Source: Treponema sp.
Lineage (GTDB): Bacteria; Spirochaetota; Spirochaetia; Treponematales; Treponemataceae
NCBI GenBank assembly: GCA_016286365.1
Contig: JAEESN010000003.1
Location: 1 to 64,000 of the forward strand
Direction of reading: 5' to 3'
DNA: 64,000 bases
Both the position numbers and the translations under genes were made by a program. Below the pieces are notes generated by a model. The model searched no databases and was not told where the DNA came from. It was given only the letters and a program-made list of their open reading frames with translations. This document shows, piece by piece, positions 24,092 through 33,872 of the stretch. The stretch's first letter is position 1; each line of letters opens with the position of its first letter.

Positions 24092-25759
24092 ATGAAAAAA
24101 ATTGTTAGTTTATTAGTTTTATCGCTTTTATTATTCTGTTCGTGCGACACTCTTTTAGAAGCAAGCCCGATCGGAAACAGCAACTACGAGCCAGGCGAAA
24201 ACGAAGTTCTTTTAGATTCTTCTAAAACGTTTGCGTCACAGGTGGGAGACTCAGAAAAGATATACGTCATAAGAGATACATTTGACTTAGGCAAAGCTGA
24301 AGTAAGCATCGGAAAGAATTCTATCTTAAAATTTGCAGGTGGCAGCGTAAAAAACGGAACTGTAGTCTTTAACAACACAAAGATTACAGGTTATCCGAAT
24401 TTTACGGCCTGCAATTACAAGGGAAACCTTACAAACGACGAAGTAGACCTTGACTGGTTCAACTTTGACACGGACAAAACCCACAAATACAGTTCTATAG
24501 AAGTTCCAACCCAGGACCCTGCCGTATTCCAGCAGATTCTGGACTGTTTAAAATCTGGCACACAGCTCAATATAAATAAAATCTATGCAATCAATAAGCC
24601 TGTAAAAATCAGAAAAAAAATCAGCCTTAAGGGCGCAGACAGAAGCGAAGGTATTTATGCGGATCGAATCGTCCAGAACATGGAATACGGATTTTTTAAC
24701 TGCAATACATTCAATTCTTTATTCGAAGTAGAAAACGGCGGAGAAATATCTGTTCACGGTCTTTCTCTTGTAGGATATCCAAGCCTTTATATGGGCGGTT
24801 CTCTCTGGGAAAAATGTTATCCGAACGGAAATCTTCTTTCTTCCCCTATAAGCTGCAGCGGAATTGATGTAAAAAAAGGTGGTAAAATCGGCGAGATTCA
24901 CGATTCAAGCTTTGTTGCGTTCACATACGGAATCAGAAGTAACGGCGGAACAATAGGCTATATAAGAAATTCATACTTCAGTATCTGCCGTTTCGGCTTC
25001 TGGGCAAAGGATACAGACAACTTTGAGCTTCGCGGCTGCCGCCTTAATTCAAACGAGCTTAATTTCCACTTCTACGAAAAAAATCTTAATTATATTGGTA
25101 ACTCTTCGAACAATGTTCCCCTTAAAGAAACAGATGCAGATCAGATTGTAAAAATGGGTGGCGGCTTATACCTCAATAACTGTAAAAACGTACAGGTAAC
25201 AAACTGCCGCTTTGAATTCAATTACATCCAGGTGCTGATTGATGATTCTGCAGAAAACGTAACGATACACAACTGCATTATGGACTGTGCGACCCTCTGC
25301 CACATCGCAATCAATAATCAGGGAGCGTCTACTTCTTCTACAACACGCGCAATCAATAATCTTACATTCAGCGCATGTACTCTGGCCCGCGGAGCAAGGT
25401 GCGATATTGCAAATGCAACCAGTGTTCCGGGTTTTGGAATCTTCTATTTCTGTGATATAGGAAACCGGGGTGCTTTAATCAACTTTAAGAACATCATCGT
25501 TTCGGATGACATGGAAGTTGATAAGACAATAGATGTACGCTACGAAGCTGTTGTTTTTGACATTTACAATAAATCCAATACGAATGGAACCGTCTTAAAT
25601 CTTGAAGGAAACTCTTTTTACAGTTCCGAAGCAACAAAAATCTTTAATGTAGTTTCGGGAAGCTCGGGCAGTTTTAAAATCAATGCTTCGGGTAATGACT
25701 ACGGAGATAAAACATTAAAATCAGGTGTTACTTCTGTCCTGAATATTACGGAGAACTAA
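24092..25759 (+). CDS. Beta-helix surface lipoprotein A
   Basis: A 555-residue predicted lipoprotein. The signal ends in a spirochaete-style lipobox (LLLFCSCD). An N-terminal beta domain (SEKIYVIRDTFDLGKAEVSIGKNSILKFAGGSVKNGTV) precedes a long right-handed parallel beta-helix of the pectate-lyase-like class, with repeated N-rich turns (NCKNVQVTNCRFEFN, NVTIHNCIMDC). It is a close paralogue of the next gene: same length, same order of parts, but with low identity. Start set by GGTGAAGAAAT before the ATG. No catalytic residues can be assigned; binding or cleaving a polysaccharide, or an adhesin-like role, are possible. Confidence 0.75.
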   Translation: MKKIVSLLVLSLLLFCSCDTLLEASPIGNSNYEPGENEVLLDSSKTFASQVGDSEKIYVIRDTFDLGKAEVSIGKNSILKFAGGSVKNGTVVFNNTKITGYPNFTACNYKGNLTNDEVDLDWFNFDTDKTHKYSSIEVPTQDPAVFQQILDCLKSGTQLNINKIYAINKPVKIRKKISLKGADRSEGIYADRIVQNMEYGFFNCNTFNSLFEVENGGEISVHGLSLVGYPSLYMGGSLWEKCYPNGNLLSSPISCSGIDVKKGGKIGEIHDSSFVAFTYGIRSNGGTIGYIRNSYFSICRFGFWAKDTDNFELRGCRLNSNELNFHFYEKNLNYIGNSSNNVPLKETDADQIVKMGGGLYLNNCKNVQVTNCRFEFNYIQVLIDDSAENVTIHNCIMDCATLCHIAINNQGASTSSTTRAINNLTFSACTLARGARCDIANATSVPGFGIFYFCDIGNRGALINFKNIIVSDDMEVDKTIDVRYEAVVFDIYNKSNTNGTVLNLEGNSFYSSEATKIFNVVSGSSGSFKINASGNDYGDKTLKSGVTSVLNITEN

Positions 25760-25762
25760 AAA

Positions 25763-27445
25763 ATGAATTATAGAAAAATCGTAACAATAATCACAATCAG
25801 TTTATGTCTTTCGGGCTTTTTAAGCTGCAAAGTCGGAGTCGAAGATGACGGTAACACAATTTATACAGACCACTCACCAGCAAACTCATCCATGGGATAT
25901 AAAATTCTTTCTGAAGGCTCAGGTCTTGCTGCTCAGGTTTCTGCGGCAAACTATATCTATATTGTTGATTCTGAATTTGATTTACACAACTCAAGTGTAA
26001 GTGTAGGCTCGGGCTCTGTATTAAAATTTACGGAAAACGGAAGCATCAAAAACGGAACAATCAGCTTTAACTCTACATATTTAGACGGTTCAGTAAGCTT
26101 TAAAAACATGCGTTTTACCGGAACTTTATTAAACAGAACTGTAAAACTTTCGTGGTTTGGGGCAAACAGAGACACTGCATCGGAAAAAGCAGCCTCCTTA
26201 AAAAATAAAGATATCATCGAAGATGTATTTAAATGTATGGGCGACACACTGATTGTAGACGGATTTTATCCTGTAAGCTCTTTAATCACGATTGACCGCT
26301 CAATCAACTTAAGAAGCCCTGACTGGAACGAAAAACTCTGCTCACGGACTCACGAAAACTCTTACGAACCATCAAACGGTTTTTACACAACAGACGGCAA
26401 TGGTTCTTTGTTCACTTTCTATCAGTATGAGGAAGGCGGAAAAACCAGAGTTAAGGGAAGCGTAAACATGTTTGGAATCTATCTTAAAGGAAATCCCCAA
26501 AAGTTTTTGAACGCAGAAAACTATGATTCAGATAATATTACCTGGGGAATTCTTTTACCATGGGGTGGCTCTGTTGCAGCTGTTTACAACTGTAAGTTCG
26601 AAGGATTTTCTCAGGGAATCCGAGCTTTAGGCGGCTTTATAGAAAAATTTCAGAATGTTACTTTTAATGCCTGCGAAATAGGACTTTATGCACTTTATGC
26701 TTCTGATTTTGAAGTATTCAGCTGTAAATTCACAAACTGTCTTCCGAACTATAAGCTTGCAAACGTCAACATGAGTGCAAGTCAATCTGCCATAGACAAC
26801 GGATTAAGACAGATAGGCTGCGGATTTTTGATGGAAGGCTGCGGTATGGTAAACTGTGCAAATAACCTTTTTGAAAATAACTTTATAAACCTCATAATCA
26901 ACGAGGCTGCCATAATCATAAATGTTTCTAATAACGATTTTATTGATCCACTTTATACCGATATTTATGTCTACAATGACTATCAGGGTACACGAAGCGG
27001 AATTTTAACACTTGGAAGGGACGACCTCCAGAAATACTGTATAGATAATGTTGTAATTTCGGACAATCTTTTTAAACGCACTAAAAATGCTTACGGAAAA
27101 TGCGTTGTAAGATTTGCAAACGGCTTTCATGCTCTCTATAATCATGCTTCTGTAGAATGGTCGCGTGTAACAAACCTCATCATTTCGAATAACACTGTTT
27201 CAGATTCAAGAGGTACAGCTGCTTCCGACGAAGCAATTTTTGAAGTTTCGAATATAAAAGAAACTAAGAGTAAGATTGTCTGCTACGATAATACATTTTC
27301 TTCTTCCAAAGCAAAATATTACATAAACCTCTGGCAGGGAAGCACCGGAAAGTACACATTCATAAACAAGCGAAACACTTTCCCTTCGGGAGTGAATGAA
27401 TCGAAAATCAAAAATAACACTTCGGGCGTAATCGTCTGCGAATAA
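25763..27445 (+). CDS. Beta-helix surface lipoprotein B
   Basis: A 560-residue predicted lipoprotein with a lipobox at GFLSCK (Cys about 23). It follows lipoprotein A after 3 nt, so they are co-translated. It repeats A's design: an N-terminal strand-rich part (YIYIVDSEFDLHNSSVSVGSGSVLKFTENGSIKNGTISF) then a beta-helix with alternating EFSQGIRALGG, FNACEIGLYALYASDFEVFSCKF and NCANNLFENNF turns. The shared pattern (IYxVDxxFDL..SVxxxSxLKF..SIKNGTxxF) shows an old duplication. Likely anchored at the outer membrane or in the periplasm. Function unknown. Confidence 0.75.
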   Translation: MNYRKIVTIITISLCLSGFLSCKVGVEDDGNTIYTDHSPANSSMGYKILSEGSGLAAQVSAANYIYIVDSEFDLHNSSVSVGSGSVLKFTENGSIKNGTISFNSTYLDGSVSFKNMRFTGTLLNRTVKLSWFGANRDTASEKAASLKNKDIIEDVFKCMGDTLIVDGFYPVSSLITIDRSINLRSPDWNEKLCSRTHENSYEPSNGFYTTDGNGSLFTFYQYEEGGKTRVKGSVNMFGIYLKGNPQKFLNAENYDSDNITWGILLPWGGSVAAVYNCKFEGFSQGIRALGGFIEKFQNVTFNACEIGLYALYASDFEVFSCKFTNCLPNYKLANVNMSASQSAIDNGLRQIGCGFLMEGCGMVNCANNLFENNFINLIINEAAIIINVSNNDFIDPLYTDIYVYNDYQGTRSGILTLGRDDLQKYCIDNVVISDNLFKRTKNAYGKCVVRFANGFHALYNHASVEWSRVTNLIISNNTVSDSRGTAASDEAIFEVSNIKETKSKIVCYDNTFSSSKAKYYINLWQGSTGKYTFINKRNTFPSGVNESKIKNNTSGVIVCE

Positions 27446-27470
27446 AATATTCCACGGGCTTGAAAATAAA

Positions 27471-28541
27471 ATGAAAAAAAGTATTAAAAAAGTAATCATC
27501 GGCTCAATCATTCTTTTTTCTGTAGGCTTTAATCTTACGGCGCTCGATTCTGCCTCGTACGAAGCAACTGCATTTACTATTCAGGATGATGCATCAAGCT
27601 TAATGAATGTAATCGGCTGGAAAAACCTAAAATTCAATAAAATCTTTGGCTTTACAAATGCAGATTCAAGCGGCTCTGGAAATCTTGCGCTTTTCTGTCA
27701 TACAAAAAAGAAAAATGTAGCGGGGCTTTCGTGGGAAGGAAACCTCTGGGCGGAATCTTCATACAATACAATTTCTGCTTTTTATGGATGGAAGGATTTT
27801 GCCGTAAAATTTGATTTTATGGAAAGAATAAGCCCCACCTGGTATCTTGATAATTTTTACTGCTCGGATTACAAAGAGTTTGCAGGAAATGCCTCGTTCG
27901 GCTACAACATAAACAAAAAATATGCTTTCAGCGTGGATTTTGGCTGTTCATACCTTAAGGGAAATATAACTCAAAATAACACAAAAACAAATTATATAAC
28001 TTATTCACCGGCAGCTTTTTTTATATACACTTTTAAAGATGATAAAAAAGAAAACGGAAAACTTTATGTTAATTATTCAGGAGATTTTTTAACAAGAACT
28101 TCTGTAAAAGGGAAAAAAGAAACCGTAACAAATTATAGTCAGAACTCGCTAGCCCTTGGAGTAAGATATTTAAATACATCTTCAAAACGCTTTATTTATG
28201 CTTTTAGCGCTGAACTACCTGCAGATTTAATTCTTGGTGATGATATTCCTCGCGAAATTGATTTGAATTGTTATATTTCGAACGGATTAAGCTTTATTAT
28301 AAAACCTGATTCTGTCTTTTTTAATACGGGAATCAAAATAAGTCTTCCACAGGTAAGTTTTATTGAAGACCAGGAAATTAAAACAGATAATTTTTACTGC
28401 GATATATACGCCGGATTTTCATTTTTAACCGCATCTTCTATAAAGATTGATTTATGTACCGGGATTATTGCCGGAAGCGGAATTACAGCGCCAGATATCT
28501 GGAATCAGGATTTTAAAATCAGTATTTCAGCAAGATTCTAA
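27471..28541 (+). CDS. Outer-membrane beta-barrel-like protein
   Basis: A 356-residue protein with a signal peptide (MKKSIKKVIIGSIILFSVGFNLTALDS) and then regular alternating amphipathic strands ending in a C-terminal aromatic (ISISARF), as in outer-membrane barrels. I do not recognise a family. It follows the two beta-helix lipoproteins by 25 nt and probably belongs to their operon, so the three may form one surface system, perhaps with the barrel as an anchor or export route for the lipoproteins. The gene starts with ATG at 27471, weak SD GAAAAT region. Confidence 0.6.
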   Translation: MKKSIKKVIIGSIILFSVGFNLTALDSASYEATAFTIQDDASSLMNVIGWKNLKFNKIFGFTNADSSGSGNLALFCHTKKKNVAGLSWEGNLWAESSYNTISAFYGWKDFAVKFDFMERISPTWYLDNFYCSDYKEFAGNASFGYNINKKYAFSVDFGCSYLKGNITQNNTKTNYITYSPAAFFIYTFKDDKKENGKLYVNYSGDFLTRTSVKGKKETVTNYSQNSLALGVRYLNTSSKRFIYAFSAELPADLILGDDIPREIDLNCYISNGLSFIIKPDSVFFNTGIKISLPQVSFIEDQEIKTDNFYCDIYAGFSFLTASSIKIDLCTGIIAGSGITAPDIWNQDFKISISARF

Positions 28542-28617
28542 GGTAACCAGGGATTTAAACATGCATTCTGCACTCCCCGGGGATTACAATCATCACACTG
28601 ATTAAAGACTTTCTTTA

Positions 28618-28646
28618 TTGCCCGTTATTTTGTAATCCATTATAAT
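28618..28646 (+). promoter_or_regulatory. glnN promoter placing the start at the ATG
   Basis: TTGCCC (28618-28623), exactly 17 nt, TATAAT (28641-28646). The -10 ends 6 nt before the glnN ATG at 28653, so the transcript would begin at or very near the start codon. Confidence 0.7.
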
Positions 28647-28652
28647 AGACTC

Positions 28653-30737
28653 ATGACAAACTTACCTGAATTATTCGGAAGCCTTGTGTTCAATCAGTCT
28701 GTTATGAAACAGATGCTTCCTGCAAAGATTTACAAAGCGCTTAAACTCACTATGGAGAACGGCACTCCTCTGGACCTTGATTCTGCAAATCAGATTGCAG
28801 ATGCAATGAAAAACTGGGCAATTTCTAAGGGAGCAACACACTATTCTCACTGGTTCCAGCCGCTTTCAGGTATAACTGCCGAAAAACATGATTCATTTTT
28901 AACTCCGGCCGAAGAAGGCAAAATCATTATGTCGTTCAGCGGAAAAGAATTGATTAAGGGTGAACCTGATGCATCTTCTTTCCCAAGTGGCGGAAAACGC
29001 TCTACTTTCGAAGCACGCGGATACACTGTATGGGACCCGACATCTTATCCTTTTATAAAAGATCACACTCTGTGTATTCCTACAGCCTTCTGTTCTTATA
29101 ACGGAGAAGCATTAGACAAAAAAACTCCTCTCTTACGCTCAATGGAAGCTTTGAACGAACAGTCTTTAAGAATCTTAAAGCTCTTTGGAAACAATGCTAA
29201 ACACGTAACAACAACCATGGGCCCTGAGCAGGAATATTTCTTAGTTGACGAAAAACTCTATCAAAAACGCAAAGACCTTAAGATGTGCGGAAGAACTCTT
29301 TTTGGAGCAAAGCCGGTAAAGGGTCAGGAAATGGATGACCAGTATTTTGCCGCAATCAAACCGCGCGTAATTAAATATATGGAAGAACTGAATACCGAGT
29401 TGTGGAAGCTTGGTATTTATGCAAAAACAGAGCACAACGAAGCGGCTCCGGCACAGCACGAAATGGCTCCGATTTTTACAACTTCGAACCTTGCAGCAGA
29501 TCAGAACCAGCTCACAATGGAAATCATGAAAAAGGTGGCACGCCGTCACGGATTAATCTGCCTCTTACACGAAAAACCATTCGAAGGAGTAAACGGAAGC
29601 GGTAAGCACAACAACTGGTCTGTGGCAACAGATTCAGGCGAAAACCTCTTTTCTCCGGGAAAGACTCCCCGCGACAATGCACAGTTCCTCCTCTTTTTGA
29701 CTGCAGTAATCAAAGCGGTAGACGATAATCAGGATTTACTGCGTTATTCTGTTGCTTCTGCCGGTAACGATCACCGACTTGGAGCAAACGAAGCGCCACC
29801 TGCAATCATGTCGATTTATGTAGGCGACGAACTCGAAGCAATCCTGGAAGCAATTAAAAACGGAACTTCTTATGATGCGGCAAAGAGCGGAAAAATGTCC
29901 ATTGGAGCCGATGTACTTCCACCAATTCCAAAGGATTCAACAGACAGAAACAGAACTTCTCCATTCGCATTCACAGGAAACCGTTTTGAATTCCGTTCTG
30001 TAGGAAGCGCACTTTCAATCAGTGGACCAAATACAATCTTAAACGCAATTCTTGCAGACAGCCTTAAAAAGTTTGCAGACGAGCTCGAAAAATCAAAGGA
30101 TTTTACAAACGATTTACAGAGCCTCATAAAACGCGAAATCACAGAACACTGGCGCATTCTGTTCAACGGAAACGGTTACGGCCAGGAATGGATAGAAGAA
30201 GCTGAAAAGCGCGGACTTAAAAATTACAGAACTACTCCAAAAGCAATCGAACACTACATGGATCAGAAAAACATCGAACTGTTCGAAGGCCTTGGTATTT
30301 ACACCCGCGACGAAATGAAAAGCCACAGCGACATCAAGCTCGAAAAATACTGCCAGGTTTTAAACATCGAAGTAAACACAATGAAGGAAATGGTTTACAG
30401 AGACCTTATCCCTTCGGCTTTTAAATACATGAACATGCTCGCAGACACAGAATTCAAAATGCAGAGAGTATTCAACCTTTGTGATGCAGGCTTAAACATG
30501 ATGAAAAAACTCAACGACCTTGTAAACGATCTTTCCAAGAACACAGAACTCCTGGAAAAAATCCACGAAGAAGTTAATGCTATCCCAAGCCTTATGGAAA
30601 AAGCACACGGATACGCAAAGAAAATTCTTCCTCAGATGGAAAAAGTTCGTTCTATCGGCGATCAGATTGAACCTCTTCTTGGCCAGGAATTCAAACCATA
30701 CCCAAGCTACGAAGATTTATTGTATAGCGTTCAGTAA
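28653..30737 (+). CDS. glnN: Glutamine synthetase type III
   Basis: A 694-residue GSIII, much longer than GSI. Family hallmarks are the N-terminal [15 protein letters not shown], the catalytic [65 protein letters not shown] and a Met/Lys-rich helical C-terminus. It makes glutamine from glutamate and ammonia with ATP, as a dodecamer. There is no SD before the ATG; the promoter ends 6 nt upstream, so it appears leaderless. The SH3 protein starts 14 nt after its stop and may be co-transcribed. No GlnB-type regulator is adjacent. Confidence 0.96.
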   Translation: MTNLPELFGSLVFNQSVMKQMLPAKIYKALKLTMENGTPLDLDSANQIADAMKNWAISKGATHYSHWFQPLSGITAEKHDSFLTPAEEGKIIMSFSGKELIKGEPDASSFPSGGKRSTFEARGYTVWDPTSYPFIKDHTLCIPTAFCSYNGEALDKKTPLLRSMEALNEQSLRILKLFGNNAKHVTTTMGPEQEYFLVDEKLYQKRKDLKMCGRTLFGAKPVKGQEMDDQYFAAIKPRVIKYMEELNTELWKLGIYAKTEHNEAAPAQHEMAPIFTTSNLAADQNQLTMEIMKKVARRHGLICLLHEKPFEGVNGSGKHNNWSVATDSGENLFSPGKTPRDNAQFLLFLTAVIKAVDDNQDLLRYSVASAGNDHRLGANEAPPAIMSIYVGDELEAILEAIKNGTSYDAAKSGKMSIGADVLPPIPKDSTDRNRTSPFAFTGNRFEFRSVGSALSISGPNTILNAILADSLKKFADELEKSKDFTNDLQSLIKREITEHWRILFNGNGYGQEWIEEAEKRGLKNYRTTPKAIEHYMDQKNIELFEGLGIYTRDEMKSHSDIKLEKYCQVLNIEVNTMKEMVYRDLIPSAFKYMNMLADTEFKMQRVFNLCDAGLNMMKKLNDLVNDLSKNTELLEKIHEEVNAIPSLMEKAHGYAKKILPQMEKVRSIGDQIEPLLGQEFKPYPSYEDLLYSVQ

Positions 30738-30751
30738 TAAGTGAGGAAACA

Positions 30752-31705
30752 ATGAAAAAATTTGCAATTATTTTAACAATGCTCTTAACAACTCTTTCTC
30801 TCTTTGCAGAAAAAGGCAAGTGGGATTTATACGACGAAGGTGATTTTGTAATCACAGAAGACAAACTCAAGCTCAGAAAGGGAGAAGGAACAAAGGCAGA
30901 AGTAATTACCGTTTTACCGGTTGGAACTGTTTTACAGGTTTTAGAAGAAGGTAAAGAAGAAGAAATCGATGAAATTGATGACTGCTGGGTAAGAGTAAAA
31001 ACTCTTTTACCGGAAGGCGATAAGGGAAAATCTTACGAAGGCTGGGTTTATGGCGGATATATTAATCTCTTTTCAGATACAAAAACTCAAGGATATAAAA
31101 ACAAAGATATTTATATTGGCTATGAAGAATATGCTTTAGACGAAGATGATGATCGCTCTCCAGTTATGAACACCTTTTATTTTATTAACAGGAAAACACT
31201 TACTTACAAAAAGAGCTTTAGTTTTATTGATCACTACTATGGAGAAAAAAGGTATTCTCTGAAGAAAGGTGTAATTTTAGATGATGCAAGAAATCTTCTT
31301 TACATTGGATTATCTTATTCAATCGATTCAGAAACTGCCCAGGTGATTTACAGAATAGATATTTCAAACCCGGAAGCAACCGATGTTGTTATTTCTTTTG
31401 ATAAAGTTGAAGGTAACAAAAATTTTATCAAAAAGAATATTTCTCTTGTACTTAAGAACAAAAATTATTCAAACGGAAAAAGAGAATGTAACCTCCCTAA
31501 ATCTCAAGCCCTTTATCAAAAATGTAGTTTTGATTCAAAATTAAAACAGAGCTTACCAAAAGATCAAAAAGTTGATTTCTTATTTTATTCAACAAATGCA
31601 GTAATTGCAGAGCTCTTCTTTGACGAAAAGAAAGCCGGCTTCTGGATTCTTATTGATGTATACGAAAGTGATGGTAAATCGCGATATGCAACCTGGATTG
31701 AATAA
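30752..31705 (+). CDS. Secreted SH3-domain protein
   Basis: A 317-residue protein with a cleavable signal peptide (MKKFAIILTMLLTTLSLFAE) and an N-terminal bacterial SH3 domain (about 25-105: LKLRKGEGTKAEVITVLPVGTVLQVLEE..CWVRVKT..GWVYGGYINLF). The rest, about 105-317, has no family I recognise and is rich in Lys, Asp and aromatic strands. Such proteins sit in the periplasm or at the surface and bind peptidoglycan or protein partners. It ends just before a bidirectional terminator. Confidence 0.75.
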   Translation: MKKFAIILTMLLTTLSLFAEKGKWDLYDEGDFVITEDKLKLRKGEGTKAEVITVLPVGTVLQVLEEGKEEEIDEIDDCWVRVKTLLPEGDKGKSYEGWVYGGYINLFSDTKTQGYKNKDIYIGYEEYALDEDDDRSPVMNTFYFINRKTLTYKKSFSFIDHYYGEKRYSLKKGVILDDARNLLYIGLSYSIDSETAQVIYRIDISNPEATDVVISFDKVEGNKNFIKKNISLVLKNKNYSNGKRECNLPKSQALYQKCSFDSKLKQSLPKDQKVDFLFYSTNAVIAELFFDEKKAGFWILIDVYESDGKSRYATWIE

Positions 31706-31732
31706 TTAAATCATCCATAAATAAACGCAAAC

Positions 31733-31767
31733 AAAAAGCCGTAAAAGTAAAACTTTTACGGCTTTTT
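31733..31767. terminator. Bidirectional terminator between the SH3 gene and purD
   Basis: Perfect 15-bp stem (AAAAAGCCGTAAAAG / CTTTTACGGCTTTTT) with loop TAAAA and a T run on both strands. It separates convergent genes. Confidence 0.9.
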
Positions 31768-31793
31768 ATATAAATCTGATTTTTTGGCTTAAA

Positions 31794-33134
31794 TTAAAGT
31801 TTTCCGCTTTCTGCAGCTCCCGGAAGACCGATGTCTTTTCTGTAGAAGGAATTTTCAAACTTAACGCTTGTAATTCCCTGGTATGCTTTTTCCCATGCTT
31901 CCTTAAATGAATCGCCATAAGCACTGCAGGCAAGAACGCGTCCACCACTTGTAAGCATGTCTTTTTCGTCTCTTCTGCCAGGAACTGCTCCCGCAACAAA
32001 GATTTTTGCACCGCTTGCCTTAAGCAATTTTTCGTTTATAGAGATTTCGCAGCCTTTCTTGTATTTTTCAGGATATCCGCCGCTTACAACAACCGGTGCA
32101 ACCTGATAGCCCGGCTTCCATTCAAAACTGAATTTGTTAAGATTTCCGTTTAAGATAGAAGTACACATAGAAGTAAAATCAAAATTCATAAGAGGAAGAA
32201 CTGCCTGAGTTTCAGGGTCTCCAAGACGAACATTGTATTCCAAAAGCTTTGGACCTGTTTTTGTAAGCATTACACCAAAGAAGATAAATCCACGGTAGTC
32301 GTAGCGTTCTTTTATAAGTCCTTCGAGAGTTGGTTTTAAAATATCCTTATCAAACTGGGCCATTGTATCGTCTGTTACATCATCAAGCGGACATACGGCA
32401 CCCATTCCACCGGTGTTTGGACCTTTTGCTCCGTCTAAAAGACGCTTATGATCACGGGCTGGAAGGAAAGGAACGATCGTTGCACTTCCCTGTACTGCAT
32501 ATTCAGGAGTTACAGAAACTGCAGCTAAAACAGAGATTTCTACACCTTCGAGGTATTCTTCGATTACGAGCTTTTTACCCGCATCTCCGACCTTTCCGTT
32601 ACCCATCATGTCTTCTACTGCATTAAGAGCCTGTTCTACAGTTGCGGCAACAACTACACCCTTTCCTGCAGCAAGACCATCAGCTTTTACAACGATTGGT
32701 GCTCCCTGTTTTTTAATATATTCGCAGGCTGCTTCCTTATTCACGAAAGTCTCGCTGAACGGACATGCAACCCCGTATTTTTTCATAAACTGTTTAGAAA
32801 AGTCTTTACTTGCTTCGAGCTGTGCGGCAGCTTTCTTTGGTCCAATGCAAGGGATATCGGCATCCCAGAAAATATCAGATAAACCTTCTGCTAAAGGATC
32901 TTCGGGACCAATTACAGCCATGCGGCAATTTTCGTGCTTTGCAATTGCAACGTATGGATTTTCGCCGTCTTTTATATAATCACATTCTTTAGGATTAACA
33001 TTCTGGCATTTTTCTTCATAAGCAGTTCCACCGTTTCCAGGAACTACAATAACCTTATCTACAAGTGAACTCTGTGCTAATTTCCAGCAGATGGTGTGTT
33101 CACGACCACCACTACCAACAACGATTATATTCAT
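31794..33134 (-). CDS. purD: Phosphoribosylamine-glycine ligase
   Basis: A 446-residue GAR synthetase. It has the N-terminal VVGSGGREHTICWKL, the ATP-grasp KADGLAAGKGVVVA, the VKADG loop and the GGMGAVCP and RLGDPETQAVLPLM motifs in family order. It makes glycinamide ribonucleotide in purine synthesis. There is no SD; TTGTAA (33165-33170), 17 nt and TAAAAT (33142-33147) end 7 nt before the ATG, so it is probably leaderless. Its last residues are in the usual place and no truncation is seen. Confidence 0.96.
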   Translation of the reverse strand: MNIIVVGSGGREHTICWKLAQSSLVDKVIVVPGNGGTAYEEKCQNVNPKECDYIKDGENPYVAIAKHENCRMAVIGPEDPLAEGLSDIFWDADIPCIGPKKAAAQLEASKDFSKQFMKKYGVACPFSETFVNKEAACEYIKKQGAPIVVKADGLAAGKGVVVAATVEQALNAVEDMMGNGKVGDAGKKLVIEEYLEGVEISVLAAVSVTPEYAVQGSATIVPFLPARDHKRLLDGAKGPNTGGMGAVCPLDDVTDDTMAQFDKDILKPTLEGLIKERYDYRGFIFFGVMLTKTGPKLLEYNVRLGDPETQAVLPLMNFDFTSMCTSILNGNLNKFSFEWKPGYQVAPVVVSGGYPEKYKKGCEISINEKLLKASGAKIFVAGAVPGRRDEKDMLTSGGRVLACSAYGDSFKEAWEKAYQGITSVKFENSFYRKDIGLPGAAESGKL

Positions 33135-33141
33135 AGAATTT

Positions 33142-33170
33142 ATTTTAATGGAATTCCTCTATTCTTACAA
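33142..33170 (-). promoter_or_regulatory. purD promoter, adjacent to the start codon
   Basis: On the minus strand TTGTAA, 17-nt spacer, TAAAAT, then AAATTCT and ATG. It lies in the 45-nt gap after the DUF4956 gene. Confidence 0.6.
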
Positions 33171-33179
33171 CACAATTAA

Positions 33180-33848
33180 TTAAAGCACTGCGAACAAATC
33201 CGGATCAATCTGTAAAACTACATTAAGATTTCCGTTCTTAGTCCTGATTTCATCAATCATCTTTTTTGTTTCACTCTTGTCTTTAAGCTGAACCTGATAC
33301 TCAAGCACAAAAAGAGTTCCCATATTCGAAGTCTTGATGTTTGCAAGCTCACATTTAGTAAGATATTTTTCGAAAATACCGTCAAAAATACCATCGTAAT
33401 CCATATCTTCCGGAATAGTGATTTTTAAAAGCTGATTACGTTCAAGGCTCACAAACCTCTGCATGATTATAAATACCACTGTCACAAGAATTAAAAGAAC
33501 AAAAGCAACAATGTAATAGAAAAGCGCAATTGCTACACCCACAGTAAGCGTAAAGAAAATATAAAAAATGTCTTTTGCATCACCGGGGATGGAACGGAAA
33601 CGAACAAGGGCAAAAATACCTGCAAGAGATAAAGCCTTTTTCAAATCCGTTGCGATGAGCGGAATAACAACAACTACAACAACAGGAAGAAGCAAAAGTG
33701 TGATTAAAAAACTTTTAGAAAAACCCTTTTTCTTCTGTGCAAAAAGATATCCAAGCGCAATAATAATTCCTGCCGCAAAACTGATTGCAATATTGATTAA
33801 AATTCCAGTGTCTGTTTCGTCCATTACAAAATGCTGTGCAAAATTCAT
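33180..33848 (-). CDS. DUF4956-family membrane protein
   Basis: A 222-residue protein with about four N-terminal membrane helices (ISFAAGIIIALGYLFAQ, FLITLLLLPVVVVVVIPLIA, YIFFTLTVGVAIALFYYIVAFVLLIL), an arginine-rich FALVRFRSIPGDAKDIFYIF stretch and a C-terminal cytosolic domain with a regulatory-like fold (LANIKTSNMGTLFVLEYQVQL). DUF4956 proteins regularly accompany VTC-domain polyphosphate polymerase proteins, as here (24-nt gap). Likely its membrane partner in making or translocating polyphosphate; the pairing is known, the mechanism is not. Confidence 0.75.
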   Translation of the reverse strand: MNFAQHFVMDETDTGILINIAISFAAGIIIALGYLFAQKKKGFSKSFLITLLLLPVVVVVVIPLIATDLKKALSLAGIFALVRFRSIPGDAKDIFYIFFTLTVGVAIALFYYIVAFVLLILVTVVFIIMQRFVSLERNQLLKITIPEDMDYDGIFDGIFEKYLTKCELANIKTSNMGTLFVLEYQVQLKDKSETKKMIDEIRTKNGNLNVVLQIDPDLFAVL

Positions 33849-33872
33849 AAAAAAAAACTCCTTTTTTCCTGA

